Assembly: GCF_000590925.1 (NCBI RefSeq)
Contig: NZ_CP004372.1
Coordinates: 1,345,001 to 1,409,000 of the forward strand
DNA length: 64,000 nt
Reading direction: 5' to 3'
Source: Roseibacterium elongatum DSM 19469
Lineage (GTDB): Bacteria > Pseudomonadota > Alphaproteobacteria > Rhodobacterales > Rhodobacteraceae
The translations under genes and the position numbers were made by a program. The notes under the pieces were generated by a model, which was not told where the DNA came from, searched no databases, and was given only the letters and a program-made list of their open reading frames with translations. Below, piece by piece: positions 16,448-26,033 of this stretch (position 1 is its first letter; each line of letters begins with the position of its first letter).

Positions 16448-18406
16448 ATGGAACGATTTCTGGATTTCATCTTTGCACTGAGCCGTCGGCAGAAGCGCCT
16501 GGTTCAGGCCTTCATCGATGTCGCGATCATCTGCGTCGCCTTTGCCCTCGCCATGCTGCTTCGGCTCGATGGTCTGCGCTTCGCTTCCAACACGGCGAGT
16601 TGGAGCGTCCTGCTGCCCGTCATTCCGCTCACGATCGCGGCATTCTGGGCCCTGGGTCTGTACCAGGCCGTGGTGCGCTACATCGCCAGTTCGATGATCC
16701 GGACCATCGGGATAGGCGCGATCGCGTCTGCCATCGTGATGTTCGCGGCCGCGTTGCAGATGGATCTGCCGGTGCCGCGGTCGGTGCCGGGCATCTATGC
16801 GATCGTGCTCTTCCTGCTGGTCGGCGGCGCGCGCATGGTCGTGCGGTTGCTCAGTATCGCGCGGCGCGCGAACAAGTCGCGGAATGTCATCATATACGGG
16901 GCCGGATCGTCGGGGCGTCAGCTGATGCATGGGCTGCGCCAGGGGATCGAATTCAACCCGGTGGCTTTTGTCGATGACGACGCCAGCCTGCACAAAAGCC
17001 AGATCGGCGGGTGCAAGGTCTATGCCCCCCACATGCTTCAGCATCTGCTGGACCGCTATCAGGCCGGAGTCGTTCTGCTCGCCATGCCGAAACTCGGTCG
17101 CGCCGAGCGAAACAGGATCGTCTCCCGACTCGAGCCGCTCTCGGTGCAGGTGATGACGGTGCCGGGGCTGGCCGACCTGGTGTCGGGCAAGCATGCCATC
17201 AACGAGCTGCGCTCCGTGGCCCCCGAAGACCTTCTCGGGCGCGACCCCGTTCCGCCGCGCGCGGATCTGATGCACCGCAAGATCGAAAGCCGGACGGTGC
17301 TTGTGACGGGCGCGGGCGGCTCGATCGGCAGTGAACTGTGCCGCAAGATCCTGACCAGTCGCCCCGAGACCCTGATCCTGTTGGATATTTCCGAGTTTGC
17401 GCTCTACACGATCCACGAGGAATTGCAGATCGCGAAGCTCGAGGGCGACTATACCACCAATATCGTTCCCTTGATGGGGTCGGTGCAGAACGCGGATCGG
17501 ATGGCCAAGATCATGATCCGCTACAATGTGAATACCGTCTTTCACGCCGCCGCGTACAAGCATGTGCCGCTGGTCGAACAGAATGTCATCGAAGGCATCC
17601 GCAACAACGTTTTCGGGACCTTCTCGCTGATCAAGGCGGCGCGAGATCATGGCGTGCGCGACTTCACCCTCGTTTCGACGGACAAGGCCGTGCGCCCGAC
17701 CAACGCCATGGGGGCGTCCAAGCGGTTGGCCGAGTTGATCTGTCAGGCCCTGGCGCTCGACGAGGTCGGGATGACGATCTCGATGGTGCGCTTCGGCAAT
17801 GTTCTCGGGTCCTCCGGGTCGGTGATTCCGCGGTTTCACGACCAGATCCGCAAGGGCGGGCCCGTGACGGTGACCCATCCCGAGATGACGCGCTACTTCA
17901 TGACCATCCCCGAGGCCGCCGAACTGGTGATTCAGGCCGGCGCCATGGCGCGGGGGGGCGAGGTCTTCGTGCTCGATATGGGGCAGCCCGTCCGAATTCT
18001 CGACCTCGCGGAGCAGATGGTGCGGCTGCACGGCCTCAAACCCTATCGGCGCACCGATGCCGGAAACGAGCAAGATGGCGACATCGAAATCGTGATCGCC
18101 GGCTTGCGACCGGCCGAAAAGCTCTATGAAGAGCTGTTGATTGGCGACAATCCGCAGCCGACAAGCCACCCGCGAATCATGTGTGCCTCCGAGGATTGCC
18201 TGTCATTCGAGAATTTGACCGTCCTGCTGGAGCAATTGGACAAGGCATGTTCCAAGCATGACATCCCGCGGATCCTGCGGCTGATCTCGGATGCGCCGAC
18301 AGGGTATATTCCGTCCAGCACCATCCACGATCTGCTCTGGAGCGATAAGGCATGGATCGCGAAAAGTGATCCTGTCGCTCCGTTGAAGCAACTGGTCGGG
18401 CCCTGA
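16448..18406 (+). CDS. membrane-bound nucleotide-sugar 4,6-dehydratase/epimerase (FlaA1/CapD/WbpM family)
   Basis: A 652-residue enzyme with four N-terminal membrane helices in residues 15-130 and two Rossmann regions. The first is NVIIYGAGSSGRQLM near residue 144. The second and catalytic one is VLVTGAGGSIGSELCRKI near 284, with ALYTIHEEL, FHAAAYKHVPLVE, STDKAVRPTNAMGASKR (active-site residues) and RFGNVLGSSGSVIPRF. It converts UDP-N-acetylhexosamines into 4-keto-6-deoxy forms, supplying an aminosugar, often the first sugar of the repeat unit. It follows the export genes in the same direction after a 0.3 kb gap. The best ATG is 16448; 16440 is out of frame. Confidence 0.9.
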   Translation: MERFLDFIFALSRRQKRLVQAFIDVAIICVAFALAMLLRLDGLRFASNTASWSVLLPVIPLTIAAFWALGLYQAVVRYIASSMIRTIGIGAIASAIVMFAAALQMDLPVPRSVPGIYAIVLFLLVGGARMVVRLLSIARRANKSRNVIIYGAGSSGRQLMHGLRQGIEFNPVAFVDDDASLHKSQIGGCKVYAPHMLQHLLDRYQAGVVLLAMPKLGRAERNRIVSRLEPLSVQVMTVPGLADLVSGKHAINELRSVAPEDLLGRDPVPPRADLMHRKIESRTVLVTGAGGSIGSELCRKILTSRPETLILLDISEFALYTIHEELQIAKLEGDYTTNIVPLMGSVQNADRMAKIMIRYNVNTVFHAAAYKHVPLVEQNVIEGIRNNVFGTFSLIKAARDHGVRDFTLVSTDKAVRPTNAMGASKRLAELICQALALDEVGMTISMVRFGNVLGSSGSVIPRFHDQIRKGGPVTVTHPEMTRYFMTIPEAAELVIQAGAMARGGEVFVLDMGQPVRILDLAEQMVRLHGLKPYRRTDAGNEQDGDIEIVIAGLRPAEKLYEELLIGDNPQPTSHPRIMCASEDCLSFENLTVLLEQLDKACSKHDIPRILRLISDAPTGYIPSSTIHDLLWSDKAWIAKSDPVAPLKQLVGP

Positions 18407-18782
18407 CAGTCGGCCCCATAGCCACCCGTTCGCCGTTGCGGCGTGGGCACCGCCGGCCGCGCGCCCTCGGGTTTCCCGAAACGGGCGCAGGTCTGGTTCC
18501 GCCGTACCGTCCCGGCGCCTCGCGTGGCTGACAGGGGCTTTCCCCGCCTCAGGCGGGGGGGTGAGCGCATGGCGCGCCTTTCCCTTTCACGCGTCTTCTC
18601 CGGGCCGAATGGCGCAAGGGCGCGCAGCACGGCACAACCGGGTCGGACTGCGTCGCCCGGCCGACCGTCCCGCCTGCGTGTCCCGTGACTCACGAAGCGT
18701 CAGGGGGCGCGAGGCCACCCGTCGGCCTGCTTCAGCGCGGCCGATCGCAGGTTCTTGACGTGCCTTGACTGTTCAGGAGGTC
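18407..18782. other. 376-base gap, no gene seen
   Basis: GC-rich spacer between the dehydratase gene and tRNA-Thr. The one structure is a 7-base hairpin (CCCCGCC, loop TCA, GGCGGGG) at 18542-18558 with no T run, possibly a weak terminator for the polysaccharide operon. Open frames here look like GC-driven shadows. Confidence 0.5.
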
Positions 18783-18858
18783 TGGTGCCGCTGAAGGGAC
18801 TCGAACCCCCGACCCCATCATTACGAATGACGTGCTCTACCAGCTGAGCTACAGCGGC
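18783..18858 (-). tRNA. tRNA-Thr, anticodon CGU
   Basis: On the minus strand the cloverleaf folds cleanly: acceptor GCCGCTG pairs with CAGCGGC, the D arm is GCTC/GAGC, the anticodon stem CGTCA/TGATG encloses loop TTCGTAA, and the T loop is TTCGAGT. The anticodon CGT at loop positions 34-36 reads ACG threonine codons. The 3' CCA is encoded (TGG at 18783-18785 on the plus strand). Confidence 0.95.
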
Positions 18859-19023
18859 GTTCACCGTGACGGCCAGGGGCCGTCTGTCGAGAACGGCCTG
18901 CTTTTATCAGATGGTCTTGCGGCGTCAATCACATGCTGCGACCCAATTCCGCATCAAATGACGCAAGCGAAAAGAAAAGGGGGCGACCCGGCAGGCCGCC
19001 CCCTTTTGCTGTCGATATCAGGC

Positions 19024-20544
19024 TCAGGCCCGTTCCGGCGTCGGCCTTTCTTCGGCTGGCGCCTCGGCGGGCTGCGCATCGCCGGGGGTTGCGGTATCCG
19101 CGGCCTGGGCCGGGGCGGCGTCCTCGACGATCTCGGCCTCCTGCGCCGCTGCCGATCCCGGTGTCTGATCCTCCAGCGCGCCAACGATCAGGGGCAGCAT
19201 CTGCGCCGGGCCGGCCAGCGCCGCCTCGGATTGCGGGGCCGTCTTCCAGGTCAGCGTGTCAAAGCCGCCATCGGTGACCGGTTGCCATTCGGGATAGGCC
19301 TTGCCGTCAACCTCGCAGATCCACTGCGGCCCGCGCGAGGCGGTCACGGCCTTGGCCAGCCACGCCCGCACGACACGGTCCTCGGCACCCTGGCCGCGTT
19401 CGATCGCCGCCATGATGGTCAGCGACCGTGCGGTCGGAAGGGTTTCGGCCAGATCGCCAAGGGCCCGACGGGCGGCGGGGAAATCCTCGGCCGCGATGTG
19501 CAACTCCGCCTCGAGCATCTTGGATTCGGGATCGCTGGCATGCTTGGCCAGCAACGGACGAAAGCGCTTGAGGCGATCGGACGGCGACTCGTCTGGCGCG
19601 ATGGCGGCAAAGGCGGCGGCCAGATCGGGGTGCGGTGTGCTGTCCCAGGCTGTCTTGAGGATCTTGGTGGCGACGCGCGGCTTGCCATCGGCAATCGCCA
19701 GGCGTGCGGCCATGACGGCGGCAGGCACCAGCCCCGGCGCCATGGCATTGGCCGCGTTCGCTTCGCGCGTGGCCTCGGCCACCTTGCCCTCGGCCATGGC
19801 CTCGCGCGCATGGGCCAGAGCCAGAACGGCATCTCGGCGCTTGTGCATGTCGCGCGGTATGTTGCCGGACTTGAGCGCCGCGGCCAGCGTCTGACGCGCA
19901 CCCTGCCAATCCTCGGACCGGGCCTGAAGATCCAGCAGTTTGGTCTGCACCTCCTCGTTCTTGGGCCGCAGGACCAGGGCGCGTTTGCCCAGCTCGAGCG
20001 CGGTGTCGGTGTCGCCATCCTCGAGCTTTTGCTTCATCAGGCCACGCACGCCCACGAAGCGGGTGCGGTCGTCGGTGACCAGCGCCTTGTAGGTGTCGGT
20101 GGCAAGCTTGCGATCGCCGACCATCTCGGCGCCCTGGGCCACGACCAGCTTGGTCAGTTCGGGCCGCCCGAGGTATTTCTCGGCCCGCTCGGCCTTGCGG
20201 ATGGCCAGTCGCCCTTCGCCGGCGGCCAGTGCCATCATGCCCTCGCTCAGGGCCTCATAGCCCTTGCGCTCGGAGCGGCGGTCAAAATAGCGGCTGATGG
20301 CGGTTTCGTCCCCGTTGAGGAACCGCAAGGTGGCGATCAGCAGCCCCACGAGTTTGAACAACACCCAGACCGAGATCAGCAGCGCCAGCGCCCCGAGGAT
20401 CGCGATCAAGGGCGTCAGGACGAACTCGCGCCCGGCCACCGTCAGGACGGCGGCATCCTGCATCTCGGTCAGGTAGCCGACGCCCAGCGTCAGCAAACCC
20501 ACGATGGCGATGAAGATCAGTACTTTCAGCAGAGACCAGAGCAT
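19024..20544 (-). CDS. hemY: HemY-like membrane TPR protein
   Basis: A 506-residue protein with two N-terminal membrane helices (residues 3-25 and 43-68) and a long alpha-helical repeat region of tetratricopeptide type (for example ALSEGMMALAAGEGRLAIRKAERAEKYL and the VLALAHAREAMAEGKVAEATREA repeat). This is the HemY_N/TPR protein associated with heme genes in proteobacteria; it is not the protoporphyrinogen oxidase that shares the name. The C-terminal about 50 residues are low complexity (Ala, Glu, Pro). It lies 16 bases after the mic60 gene, third in a hemD-mic60-hemY operon. Its molecular role is unclear; a link to tetrapyrrole synthesis or membrane organisation is inferred. Confidence 0.85.
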   Translation of the reverse strand: MLWSLLKVLIFIAIVGLLTLGVGYLTEMQDAAVLTVAGREFVLTPLIAILGALALLISVWVLFKLVGLLIATLRFLNGDETAISRYFDRRSERKGYEALSEGMMALAAGEGRLAIRKAERAEKYLGRPELTKLVVAQGAEMVGDRKLATDTYKALVTDDRTRFVGVRGLMKQKLEDGDTDTALELGKRALVLRPKNEEVQTKLLDLQARSEDWQGARQTLAAALKSGNIPRDMHKRRDAVLALAHAREAMAEGKVAEATREANAANAMAPGLVPAAVMAARLAIADGKPRVATKILKTAWDSTPHPDLAAAFAAIAPDESPSDRLKRFRPLLAKHASDPESKMLEAELHIAAEDFPAARRALGDLAETLPTARSLTIMAAIERGQGAEDRVVRAWLAKAVTASRGPQWICEVDGKAYPEWQPVTDGGFDTLTWKTAPQSEAALAGPAQMLPLIVGALEDQTPGSAAAQEAEIVEDAAPAQAADTATPGDAQPAEAPAEERPTPERA

Positions 20545-20560
20545 TTTGCGGCGTCCCTTC

Positions 20561-22114
20561 TCAGTTGCTGCCGGCGAGCGCGTCGGCGACGGTCACCAGG
20601 GCCGCATCTACAGCGGCGCGTGTTTCGGCCTGGGCCATCCAGTCGGCCATTTCGGCCTGTGCCGTTTCGGGCAGGGCCGCGATCTCGGTCAGCGCGGCGG
20701 CGAAATCGGCGCGATCGACGGCGGCCTGGGCCCGCGACAGCACCGCGTCGGGGTCATCGCCTTCGCGCGGCTCGATCGAGCGTCCGCCGACCTGCCCCTG
20801 AAGGAAGGCCGTGAACCGCTCCACCGGGTCTTCGCCGGCGGTTTCGCGCAAGGCGACCGGCAGGGCCGCGCGGGCGGCGGCCGGAAAGCCATCCTGCAAC
20901 TCTTCGACGGTGGCGACACCGTTTTCGGCGGCGGCGGTCAGGGCCTGGGGCACCTCGGTCGCGGCGGAGATGGTGGCGACGGCCTCGGCAAAGGGGGCAC
21001 CGGTCGTGACCGCGATGCGCAATTCGCCCAGCGCGGCCTCGGCGGCGGCCTCTTCCAGCGCGGCCTGCGCCTGGGCCTCGGCCTCGGCGATGGCGGCCTC
21101 GGCCTGGGCGGCCGCCTCGGCGGCGGCGTCTTGCGCGGCGGTGGCCTCGGCCTCGATCCGGGCGGCTTCTTCCTCCTGGGCGCGCAACTGGCCTTCCAAC
21201 TCGGTCACGGTTTCGGCCGCGGCCGCAAGATCGGCGTCGACATCGCCCGAAAACAGTGGCCGATCCTCCAGCGTGGTGATCCGCGTCGCCAGGTCCGCGA
21301 TCGTATCGGTGGTTTCGCTCAGGCGTGTCTCGAGCGCGCCGATCTGCTCGCTCAGCGGCGCAAGATCGACCCCGGCGGTGGCGGGGGCCTCACCCAGGGC
21401 CGTCACCTGCGCCTGCAGGGCGCTGAGGGTTTCGGATTGCTGCGCGATCACGCTTTCCAGGCGGCTGGCGGCGGCATCATCGGCCGGCATCGGCAGATAG
21501 CCCATGTAGGTCGCGCCATAGCCCAACCCGGCGGCGACCACACCCCCCAGGAGCAGCGGCACAAAACCCGGCCCACGCTTTTCGACGACGGTCGCCGGCG
21601 GCGGGGTGTTCGGTTTCTCGGTTTCGGGTGTTTTAGCCTCGGGTGCCTCGGGTGCCTCGGGCGCGGCATCGCTGTCGGCCTCGACGGCGGCAAGAGTGTC
21701 TTCACCCTCGGTGCCGGGCGTCTCGTCGTCCCGCTCAGATGCGTCGCCGTCCGCGTCGGCCGTCTCAGCGGCTTCGGCGTCGATGGTGTCCTCGCCCTCG
21801 GGCGACATGCTGTCCTCGGCGGGATCTGCAGGAACATCCGCGAAGATACCCGTCGCGTCGGGCACCGGGTCTGACGTCGTTTCGGGGGTGTCGGCCATAT
21901 CCGCATCCGGGGCGACCGTTTCGGCATCTGCCACCGTGACGGTCTCGGCCCCGTCATCGGGGGGCATCATCGCCTCGTCGGCCCCGCTCCCGGTTTCGGG
22001 GGGGATGCTATCCTGTCCGATGTCCCCCTCGGGCGGGGTCGTTTCGGGGATCTGGGTTTCGTCGCGCGTATCGCTGGCCCCGTCAGAGCCTTTCGAGGAT
22101 CGTCTCGCCACCAC
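20561..22114 (-). CDS. alphaproteobacterial Mic60 / mitofilin-domain inner-membrane protein
   Basis: A 517-residue protein with an acidic, Thr/Glu/Asp-rich N-terminal stretch of about 170 residues, one membrane helix near residues 178-200 (PGFVPLLLGGVVAAGLGYGATYMGY), a long Ala/Glu coiled coil (about residues 215-370), and a C-terminal helical domain with the mitofilin-like signature (AVTTGAPFAEAVATI). In Alphaproteobacteria this COG4223/Mic60 protein shapes inner-membrane invaginations and is typically encoded beside hemD and hemY, exactly as here. The start is a GTG, with a second GTG directly after; AAGGA lies about 8 bases upstream. Confidence 0.85.
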   Translation of the reverse strand: MVARRSSKGSDGASDTRDETQIPETTPPEGDIGQDSIPPETGSGADEAMMPPDDGAETVTVADAETVAPDADMADTPETTSDPVPDATGIFADVPADPAEDSMSPEGEDTIDAEAAETADADGDASERDDETPGTEGEDTLAAVEADSDAAPEAPEAPEAKTPETEKPNTPPPATVVEKRGPGFVPLLLGGVVAAGLGYGATYMGYLPMPADDAAASRLESVIAQQSETLSALQAQVTALGEAPATAGVDLAPLSEQIGALETRLSETTDTIADLATRITTLEDRPLFSGDVDADLAAAAETVTELEGQLRAQEEEAARIEAEATAAQDAAAEAAAQAEAAIAEAEAQAQAALEEAAAEAALGELRIAVTTGAPFAEAVATISAATEVPQALTAAAENGVATVEELQDGFPAAARAALPVALRETAGEDPVERFTAFLQGQVGGRSIEPREGDDPDAVLSRAQAAVDRADFAAALTEIAALPETAQAEMADWMAQAETRAAVDAALVTVADALAGSN

Positions 22115-22209
22115 CTGAGTCCTTCTATCTTGCGCGCCCGACTGTCTAATTAACCTGACACCGGGCGAGAGTCAGCCTAAATTACCGTTTCATGCGGCTC
22201 AACCGGCCG

Positions 22210-22911
22210 CTAGGTGCCAATCCGTCGCGCGATCGCCTCCAGAATGGCCGCCGCGTCCGGGGTTTCGGCCAAGATCGTCCGGTCTTGCCAGGCCGCCGGC
22301 AGGGCATCGCGCGCCGCCGCACTGATCGCGACAAGGGTGAGTCGCGCGGCGTCCGCGCCCTCGGCGGCCTGCGCCAGCAGCTTGGCCGAGCGCGGCGAAA
22401 AGACCGGCGCGATCACCCCGTCCCGCGCCAGGGCCGCGTCAAGGGTCGCGTCCGGCGGCATTTCGCGCTGATCGTAGACGGCCGCCTCGCGGACATCCAG
22501 CCCGGCGCGGCACAACCGTTTGGCTACGTCGCCGCGCACATGCACGCCATGCAGGTGCCAGATCGGGCCGGGGGGCGGGTCCTGGGCCAGCCGTGCCACG
22601 AGGTCATTGGCCGTGCCGTCCACCGAATGCGCCCTGAACCCCGCCGCGCGGGCGGCCGCCTGGGTCCGGGTCCCGACGCACCAGGCCAGCCGGCCCTGTC
22701 CGGCCCCGGCCTGCGGGACCGCGTTTTCCGACGTGAAGATCATGGTCGGTGCCGTCCGCGCCTCGGGCGGGGCGGGCAGGGGCACCACCTCCATCAGGGG
22801 GGCGATGGCCACCGCGACCCCCGGCAGGCGTGTGTCCAGCGCGCGGGCGAACCGCTCGGATTGCGCCCTGGGGCGCGTCAGCAGGACAAGGGGGGGTGGA
22901 TTGTCAGACAT
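22210..22911 (-). CDS. hemD: uroporphyrinogen-III synthase
   Basis: Cyclises hydroxymethylbilane to uroporphyrinogen III, a branch point of heme, siroheme and cobalamin synthesis. The 233-residue protein shows the loosely conserved family pattern: [16 protein letters not shown] at the start, [44 protein letters not shown] and a C-terminal FSPRSAKLL...[11 protein letters not shown] block. The ATG at 22911 starts at the conserved VLLTRPR strand and is divergent from tsaD with a 69-base gap. It heads the hemD-mic60-hemY operon. hemC is not adjacent: tsaD occupies the upstream side. Confidence 0.88.
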   Translation of the reverse strand: MSDNPPPLVLLTRPRAQSERFARALDTRLPGVAVAIAPLMEVVPLPAPPEARTAPTMIFTSENAVPQAGAGQGRLAWCVGTRTQAAARAAGFRAHSVDGTANDLVARLAQDPPPGPIWHLHGVHVRGDVAKRLCRAGLDVREAAVYDQREMPPDATLDAALARDGVIAPVFSPRSAKLLAQAAEGADAARLTLVAISAAARDALPAAWQDRTILAETPDAAAILEAIARRIGT

Positions 22912-22980
22912 CGGGCAGAGTGTTACCTGCCTTGCTCCAACGACACAAATGCCAAGGCCGGGTTCGGCCGTCTTTGCCAC

Positions 22981-24063
22981 ATGCCCCGCGCGCCCCTGAT
23001 CCTCGGCCTGGAATCCAGTTGCGACGACACCGCCGCCGCCGTGCTGCGCGGGCCGGGCGATGCGCCCGCGATCCTGTCCTCGGTCGTGTCCAGCCAGACC
23101 GATCTGCACGCGGCCTTCGGCGGCGTGGTGCCCGAGATCGCCGCGCGCGCCCATACCGAAAAGCTGGATCTGATGGTCGAGCAGGCCCTGGCCGAGGCAG
23201 GCGCTGCATTAACCGATATTGACGCGATAGCGGTTACAAGTGGGCCCGGCCTGATCGGGGGGGTGCTGGCCGGGGTCATGGCCGCCAAGGGGCTGGCCAT
23301 GGGGGCGGGCAAACCGCTGATCGGGGTGAACCACCTCGCTGGCCATGCCCTGACCCCGCGCCTGACCGACGGGGCGGCCTTTCCCTACCTGATGCTGCTG
23401 GTTTCGGGCGGGCATTGCCAATTCTTGCGCGTCGACGGCCCCGAGACGTTCCGCCGTCTCGGCGGCACGATCGACGACGCCCCGGGCGAGGCCTTCGACA
23501 AGGTCGCACGCATCCTCGGCCTGCCGCAACCCGGTGGCCCTTCGGTCCAGGCCGAGGCGCGGGCGGGCGACGCGACCCGCTTCGCGCTGCCGCGCCCCCT
23601 GATGGATCGCCCCGGATGCGACCTCAGTTTCTCGGGCCTGAAAACCGCCGTGATCCGCACCCGCGATCAATTGACCGAGGCGCAGGGCGGGCTTACCCCG
23701 CAGGACCGCGCCGACCTTTGCGCCGCGTTCCAGGCGGCGGCGGCCGATGTGCTGGCGGGCAAATCCGCCCGCGCGCTGGCCGCCTGCCAGGGGCTGACCG
23801 CCTTTGCCGTCGCCGGGGGCGTGGCCGCCAACCAGAGCCTGCGCGCGCGCCTGACAACGGTGGCCGAGGCGGCAAGTGTGCCGTTCCTCGCCCCGCCACT
23901 CAGCCTGTGCACCGACAACGCGGCGATGATCGCCTATGCCGGATTGCTGGCCTTCGAGGCCGGGCGCCGGGATGACATGACCTTGTCGGCGCGGCCGCGC
24001 TGGCCACTGGATCGCGCGGCGAAACCCTTGATCGGATCGGGCAGGAAAGGGGCCAAGGCATGA
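22981..24063 (+). CDS. tsaD: tRNA N6-threonylcarbamoyladenosine synthase subunit TsaD
   Basis: Transfers the threonylcarbamoyl group to A37 of tRNAs that read ANN codons, together with TsaB and TsaE. The 360-residue ASKHA-fold protein shows [15 protein letters not shown] at residues 9-23, the metal-binding HLAGHAL near residue 120, [28 protein letters not shown] and the [11 protein letters not shown] block. The partner tsaE is at 37.1 kb in this window. ATG 22981 places the conserved strand near the N terminus; the frame runs open upstream but overlaps hemD. The stop overlaps gpsA as ATGA. Confidence 0.94.
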   Translation: MPRAPLILGLESSCDDTAAAVLRGPGDAPAILSSVVSSQTDLHAAFGGVVPEIAARAHTEKLDLMVEQALAEAGAALTDIDAIAVTSGPGLIGGVLAGVMAAKGLAMGAGKPLIGVNHLAGHALTPRLTDGAAFPYLMLLVSGGHCQFLRVDGPETFRRLGGTIDDAPGEAFDKVARILGLPQPGGPSVQAEARAGDATRFALPRPLMDRPGCDLSFSGLKTAVIRTRDQLTEAQGGLTPQDRADLCAAFQAAAADVLAGKSARALAACQGLTAFAVAGGVAANQSLRARLTTVAEAASVPFLAPPLSLCTDNAAMIAYAGLLAFEAGRRDDMTLSARPRWPLDRAAKPLIGSGRKGAKA

Positions 24064-25003
24064 GCACGCCCTTGATGGTCTACGGCGCGGGCGCCTTTGG
24101 TACGGCCCTGGCCATCACCTATGCGCGCGCGGGTCACCCGGTGACGCTCTGGGCGCGCGAAGGCGCATCCCGGATGCAGGCCGCCCGCGAAACACCCGTC
24201 GCCTGCCCGGTGTGCGCTTTCCCGACGGGGTGCGCGTCACCGACGACCCCGCGACCGAGGCCCCGATCGCCCTTTTGGCGGTGCCGACCCAATCGCTCGG
24301 GGCGTTCCTGCGCGACACGCGGCCGACCGCCCGCTACCTCGTTTCCTGCGCCAAGGGGATCGACCGGGCGACGGGCCGGTTTCCGACCGCGCTGATCGCC
24401 GATGCCGCACCCGGTGCGGTGCCGGCACAATTGACCGGCCCGAGTTTCGCGGTGGATATCGCCGCCGGTCTGCCCACGGCGCTGACCATCGCCTGCGCCG
24501 ATGATGCCGTGGGCGAAACGCTGCAGCACGCGCTGTCCACCCCAGCGCTGCGGCTTTATCGCAGTACCGATGTGGTCGGCGCCGAACTGGGCGGGGCGCT
24601 GAAGAATGTCATCGCCATTGCCGCGGGCGCGGTCATCGGCGCGGGGCTGGGCGACTCGGCCCGCGCCGCGCTGATCGCGCGCGGTTTCGCCGAGATGGCG
24701 CGCGTCGCCCGCGCCGCCGGCGCCCGGGAAGAGACCTTGACGGGCCTGTCCGGACTGGGTGACCTGATCCTGACCTGCGGGTCCGAGAAATCGCGCAATT
24801 TCCGTTTTGGCGTGGCGCTGGCCCATGGCGAAACCCTGCCCGAGGACGTGACCGTCGAAGGGCTGCACACCGCGCGCCAGATCGCGGCCGATGCCACGCT
24901 GGAGACGCCCCTGGCCGATGCGGTCGCCGCCCTGGCCGATGGGCGGGTTGACTTGGCGACGGTATTGGAAACCCTGCTGTCACGCCCCCTGAAACCGGAG
25001 TGA
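24060..25003 (+). CDS. gpsA: NAD(P)H-dependent glycerol-3-phosphate dehydrogenase (composite across a frameshift)
   Basis: Reduces dihydroxyacetone phosphate to sn-glycerol 3-phosphate for phospholipid synthesis. The front frame has the [14 protein letters not shown] dinucleotide loop and VTLWAREG; the back frame has [47 protein letters not shown], the catalytic-lysine block [13 protein letters not shown] and [12 protein letters not shown]. The frames join if one C is added to the run at 24195-24197, giving [15 protein letters not shown] and a 314-residue enzyme. The gene is normally essential, so a sequence error is likely. It starts in an ATGA overlap with tsaD, and its stop is 5 bases before the next ATG. 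Confidence 0.9.
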
Positions 25004-25008
25004 GCCCG

Positions 25009-25422
25009 ATGCGCTACTGGCTGTTCAAATCCGAACCGTCCACATGGTCGTGGGACGATCAGATCGCCAAGGGCGACGCAGGCGAGGAATGGGATGGCGT
25101 CCGCAACTACCAGGCGCGCAATTTCATGCGCGAGATGGCGGTGGGCGACAGGGGGTTCTTCTACCATTCGCAAAAGGAAAAGGCGGTGGTTGGCCTGGTC
25201 GAGGTGATCGCCGAAGCCCATCCCGACAGCACCACCGATGACGACCGCTGGGAGTGCGTGGACATCAAGGCGCTGGAAAGCCTGCCCGATCCCGTGATGC
25301 TCGAACAGATCAAGGCGCGCGAGGATCTGGCCCAGATGGTGCTGGTGACCAATTCGCGCCTGTCCGTCCAGCCCGTGACCGAGGCCGAGTTCCAGACCAT
25401 CTGCGCGATGGGCGGCCTGTGA
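25009..25422 (+). CDS. EVE domain-containing protein
   Basis: A 137-residue protein consisting of one EVE (PUA-like) domain: YWLFKSEPSTWSWDDQ at residues 2-17, WDGVRNYQARNFMREM, DRGFFYHS and VVGLVEV. EVE proteins bind modified nucleobases in RNA or DNA; the physiological role of this short form is not settled. ATG 25009 is preferred to the GTG at 25000 because it has GGAG nine bases upstream and begins at the conserved M-x-Y-W-L. Third gene of the tsaD-gpsA-EVE run. Confidence 0.88.
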   Translation: MRYWLFKSEPSTWSWDDQIAKGDAGEEWDGVRNYQARNFMREMAVGDRGFFYHSQKEKAVVGLVEVIAEAHPDSTTDDDRWECVDIKALESLPDPVMLEQIKAREDLAQMVLVTNSRLSVQPVTEAEFQTICAMGGL

Positions 25423-25443
25423 TCTGACACCGCCTGGCATCTG

Positions 25444-25479
25444 AAAAAATGGAGGGCCCCGATCGGCGGGACCCTCCAT
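25444..25479 (-). terminator. Rho-independent terminator (minus strand)
   Basis: Perfect 8-base arms ATGGAGGG and CCCTCCAT (25449-25456 and 25472-25479) with a GC-rich interior are followed on the minus strand by six T residues. On the plus strand there is no T run, so it does not serve the EVE gene well. Confidence 0.75.
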
Positions 25480-25620
25480 CACCCACACACGATTTGCTCG
25501 CTCCACGTGTGTTCGAATGTCGGGCCCGTCATCCTGCCGGGCTGATCCCTGTTTACCGCAACCGGGTGCCGGGGATCAAAGGAAATGCCCGCAGCATTCG
25601 AGGCGATTTGTCTTCAAACC
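25444..25620 (-). ncRNA. candidate small RNA in the gap between the EVE and DUF2853 genes
   Basis: On the minus strand this 0.18 kb segment lacks a gene, lies after the DUF2853 terminator, and ends in its own strong terminator. Internal structure includes a 7-base hairpin with arms ACACACG and CGTGTGT at about 25491-25518. No clear promoter was recognised and no known RNA family matched from memory. The boundaries are approximate; the 5' end is a guess. Confidence 0.35.
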
Positions 25621-25625
25621 CTACG

Positions 25626-25650
25626 AAAAAGGCCCGCCTTCCGGCGGACC
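25626..25650 (-). terminator. Rho-independent terminator after the DUF2853 gene
   Basis: Minus-strand stem of 8 bases (GGTCCGCC with GGCGGGCC, loop GGAA, one G-U pair) followed by five T residues, 24 bases after the stop codon. Confidence 0.8.
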
Positions 25651-25673
25651 CATTGCCGTCGCAACGCGCGCGA

Positions 25674-26015
25674 TCAGCCGTAAACGCTCTCTTTGCCGAA
25701 ATGCTTGGTCAGCATGTAATAGACCACGGCGCGATACTTGTTGCGCTCGGATTTGCCGTAGGTCTCGATCACGCTGTTGATGGCGTCCATCAGCTCGGGG
25801 CCGTCGGACAGGCCCAGCTTCTTGACCAGGAAGTTGTTCTTCACCGTTTCCAGCTCGTGCTCCTGGCTGCCGGCCACGGTCGAGGCATCGGCATCGTAGA
25901 TCGCCGGGCCGCAGCCGATCGTGACCTTGGTCAACAGGTCCATATCCGGCTCGATCCCGCATTTGTTGCGCAGGTCCTCGGCGTAGTGAGCGATCAGGTC
26001 GTCGCGCTTGCCCAT
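25674..26015 (-). CDS. DUF2853 family protein
   Basis: A 113-residue acidic helical protein: MGKRDDLIAHYAEDLRNKCGIEPDMDLLTKVTI at the start, a CGPAIYDADAS turn, and ERNKYRAVVYYMLTKHFGKE near the end. It resembles the DUF2853 family of small cytosolic proteins of Alphaproteobacteria; no biochemical role is known to me. ATG 26015 is used because GGGGGA lies about 8 bases upstream; an in-frame ATG at 26033 would add six residues. It is a single-gene unit with its own terminator. Confidence 0.8.
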   Translation of the reverse strand: MGKRDDLIAHYAEDLRNKCGIEPDMDLLTKVTIGCGPAIYDADASTVAGSQEHELETVKNNFLVKKLGLSDGPELMDAINSVIETYGKSERNKYRAVVYYMLTKHFGKESVYG

Positions 26016-26033
26016 CTTTGGTTCCCCCTTCAA

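Noticed and set aside
18832..20814. A 660-codon plus-strand open frame over hemY
   Set aside because: Begins inside tRNA-Thr and is antisense to the TPR protein; no domain visible.
20561..22114. Reading the Mic60-like protein as a repeat-rich adhesin or TonB-like protein
   Set aside because: Acidic low-complexity N terminus, single helix, coiled coil and the hemD/hemY neighbours fit the alphaproteobacterial mitofilin protein better.
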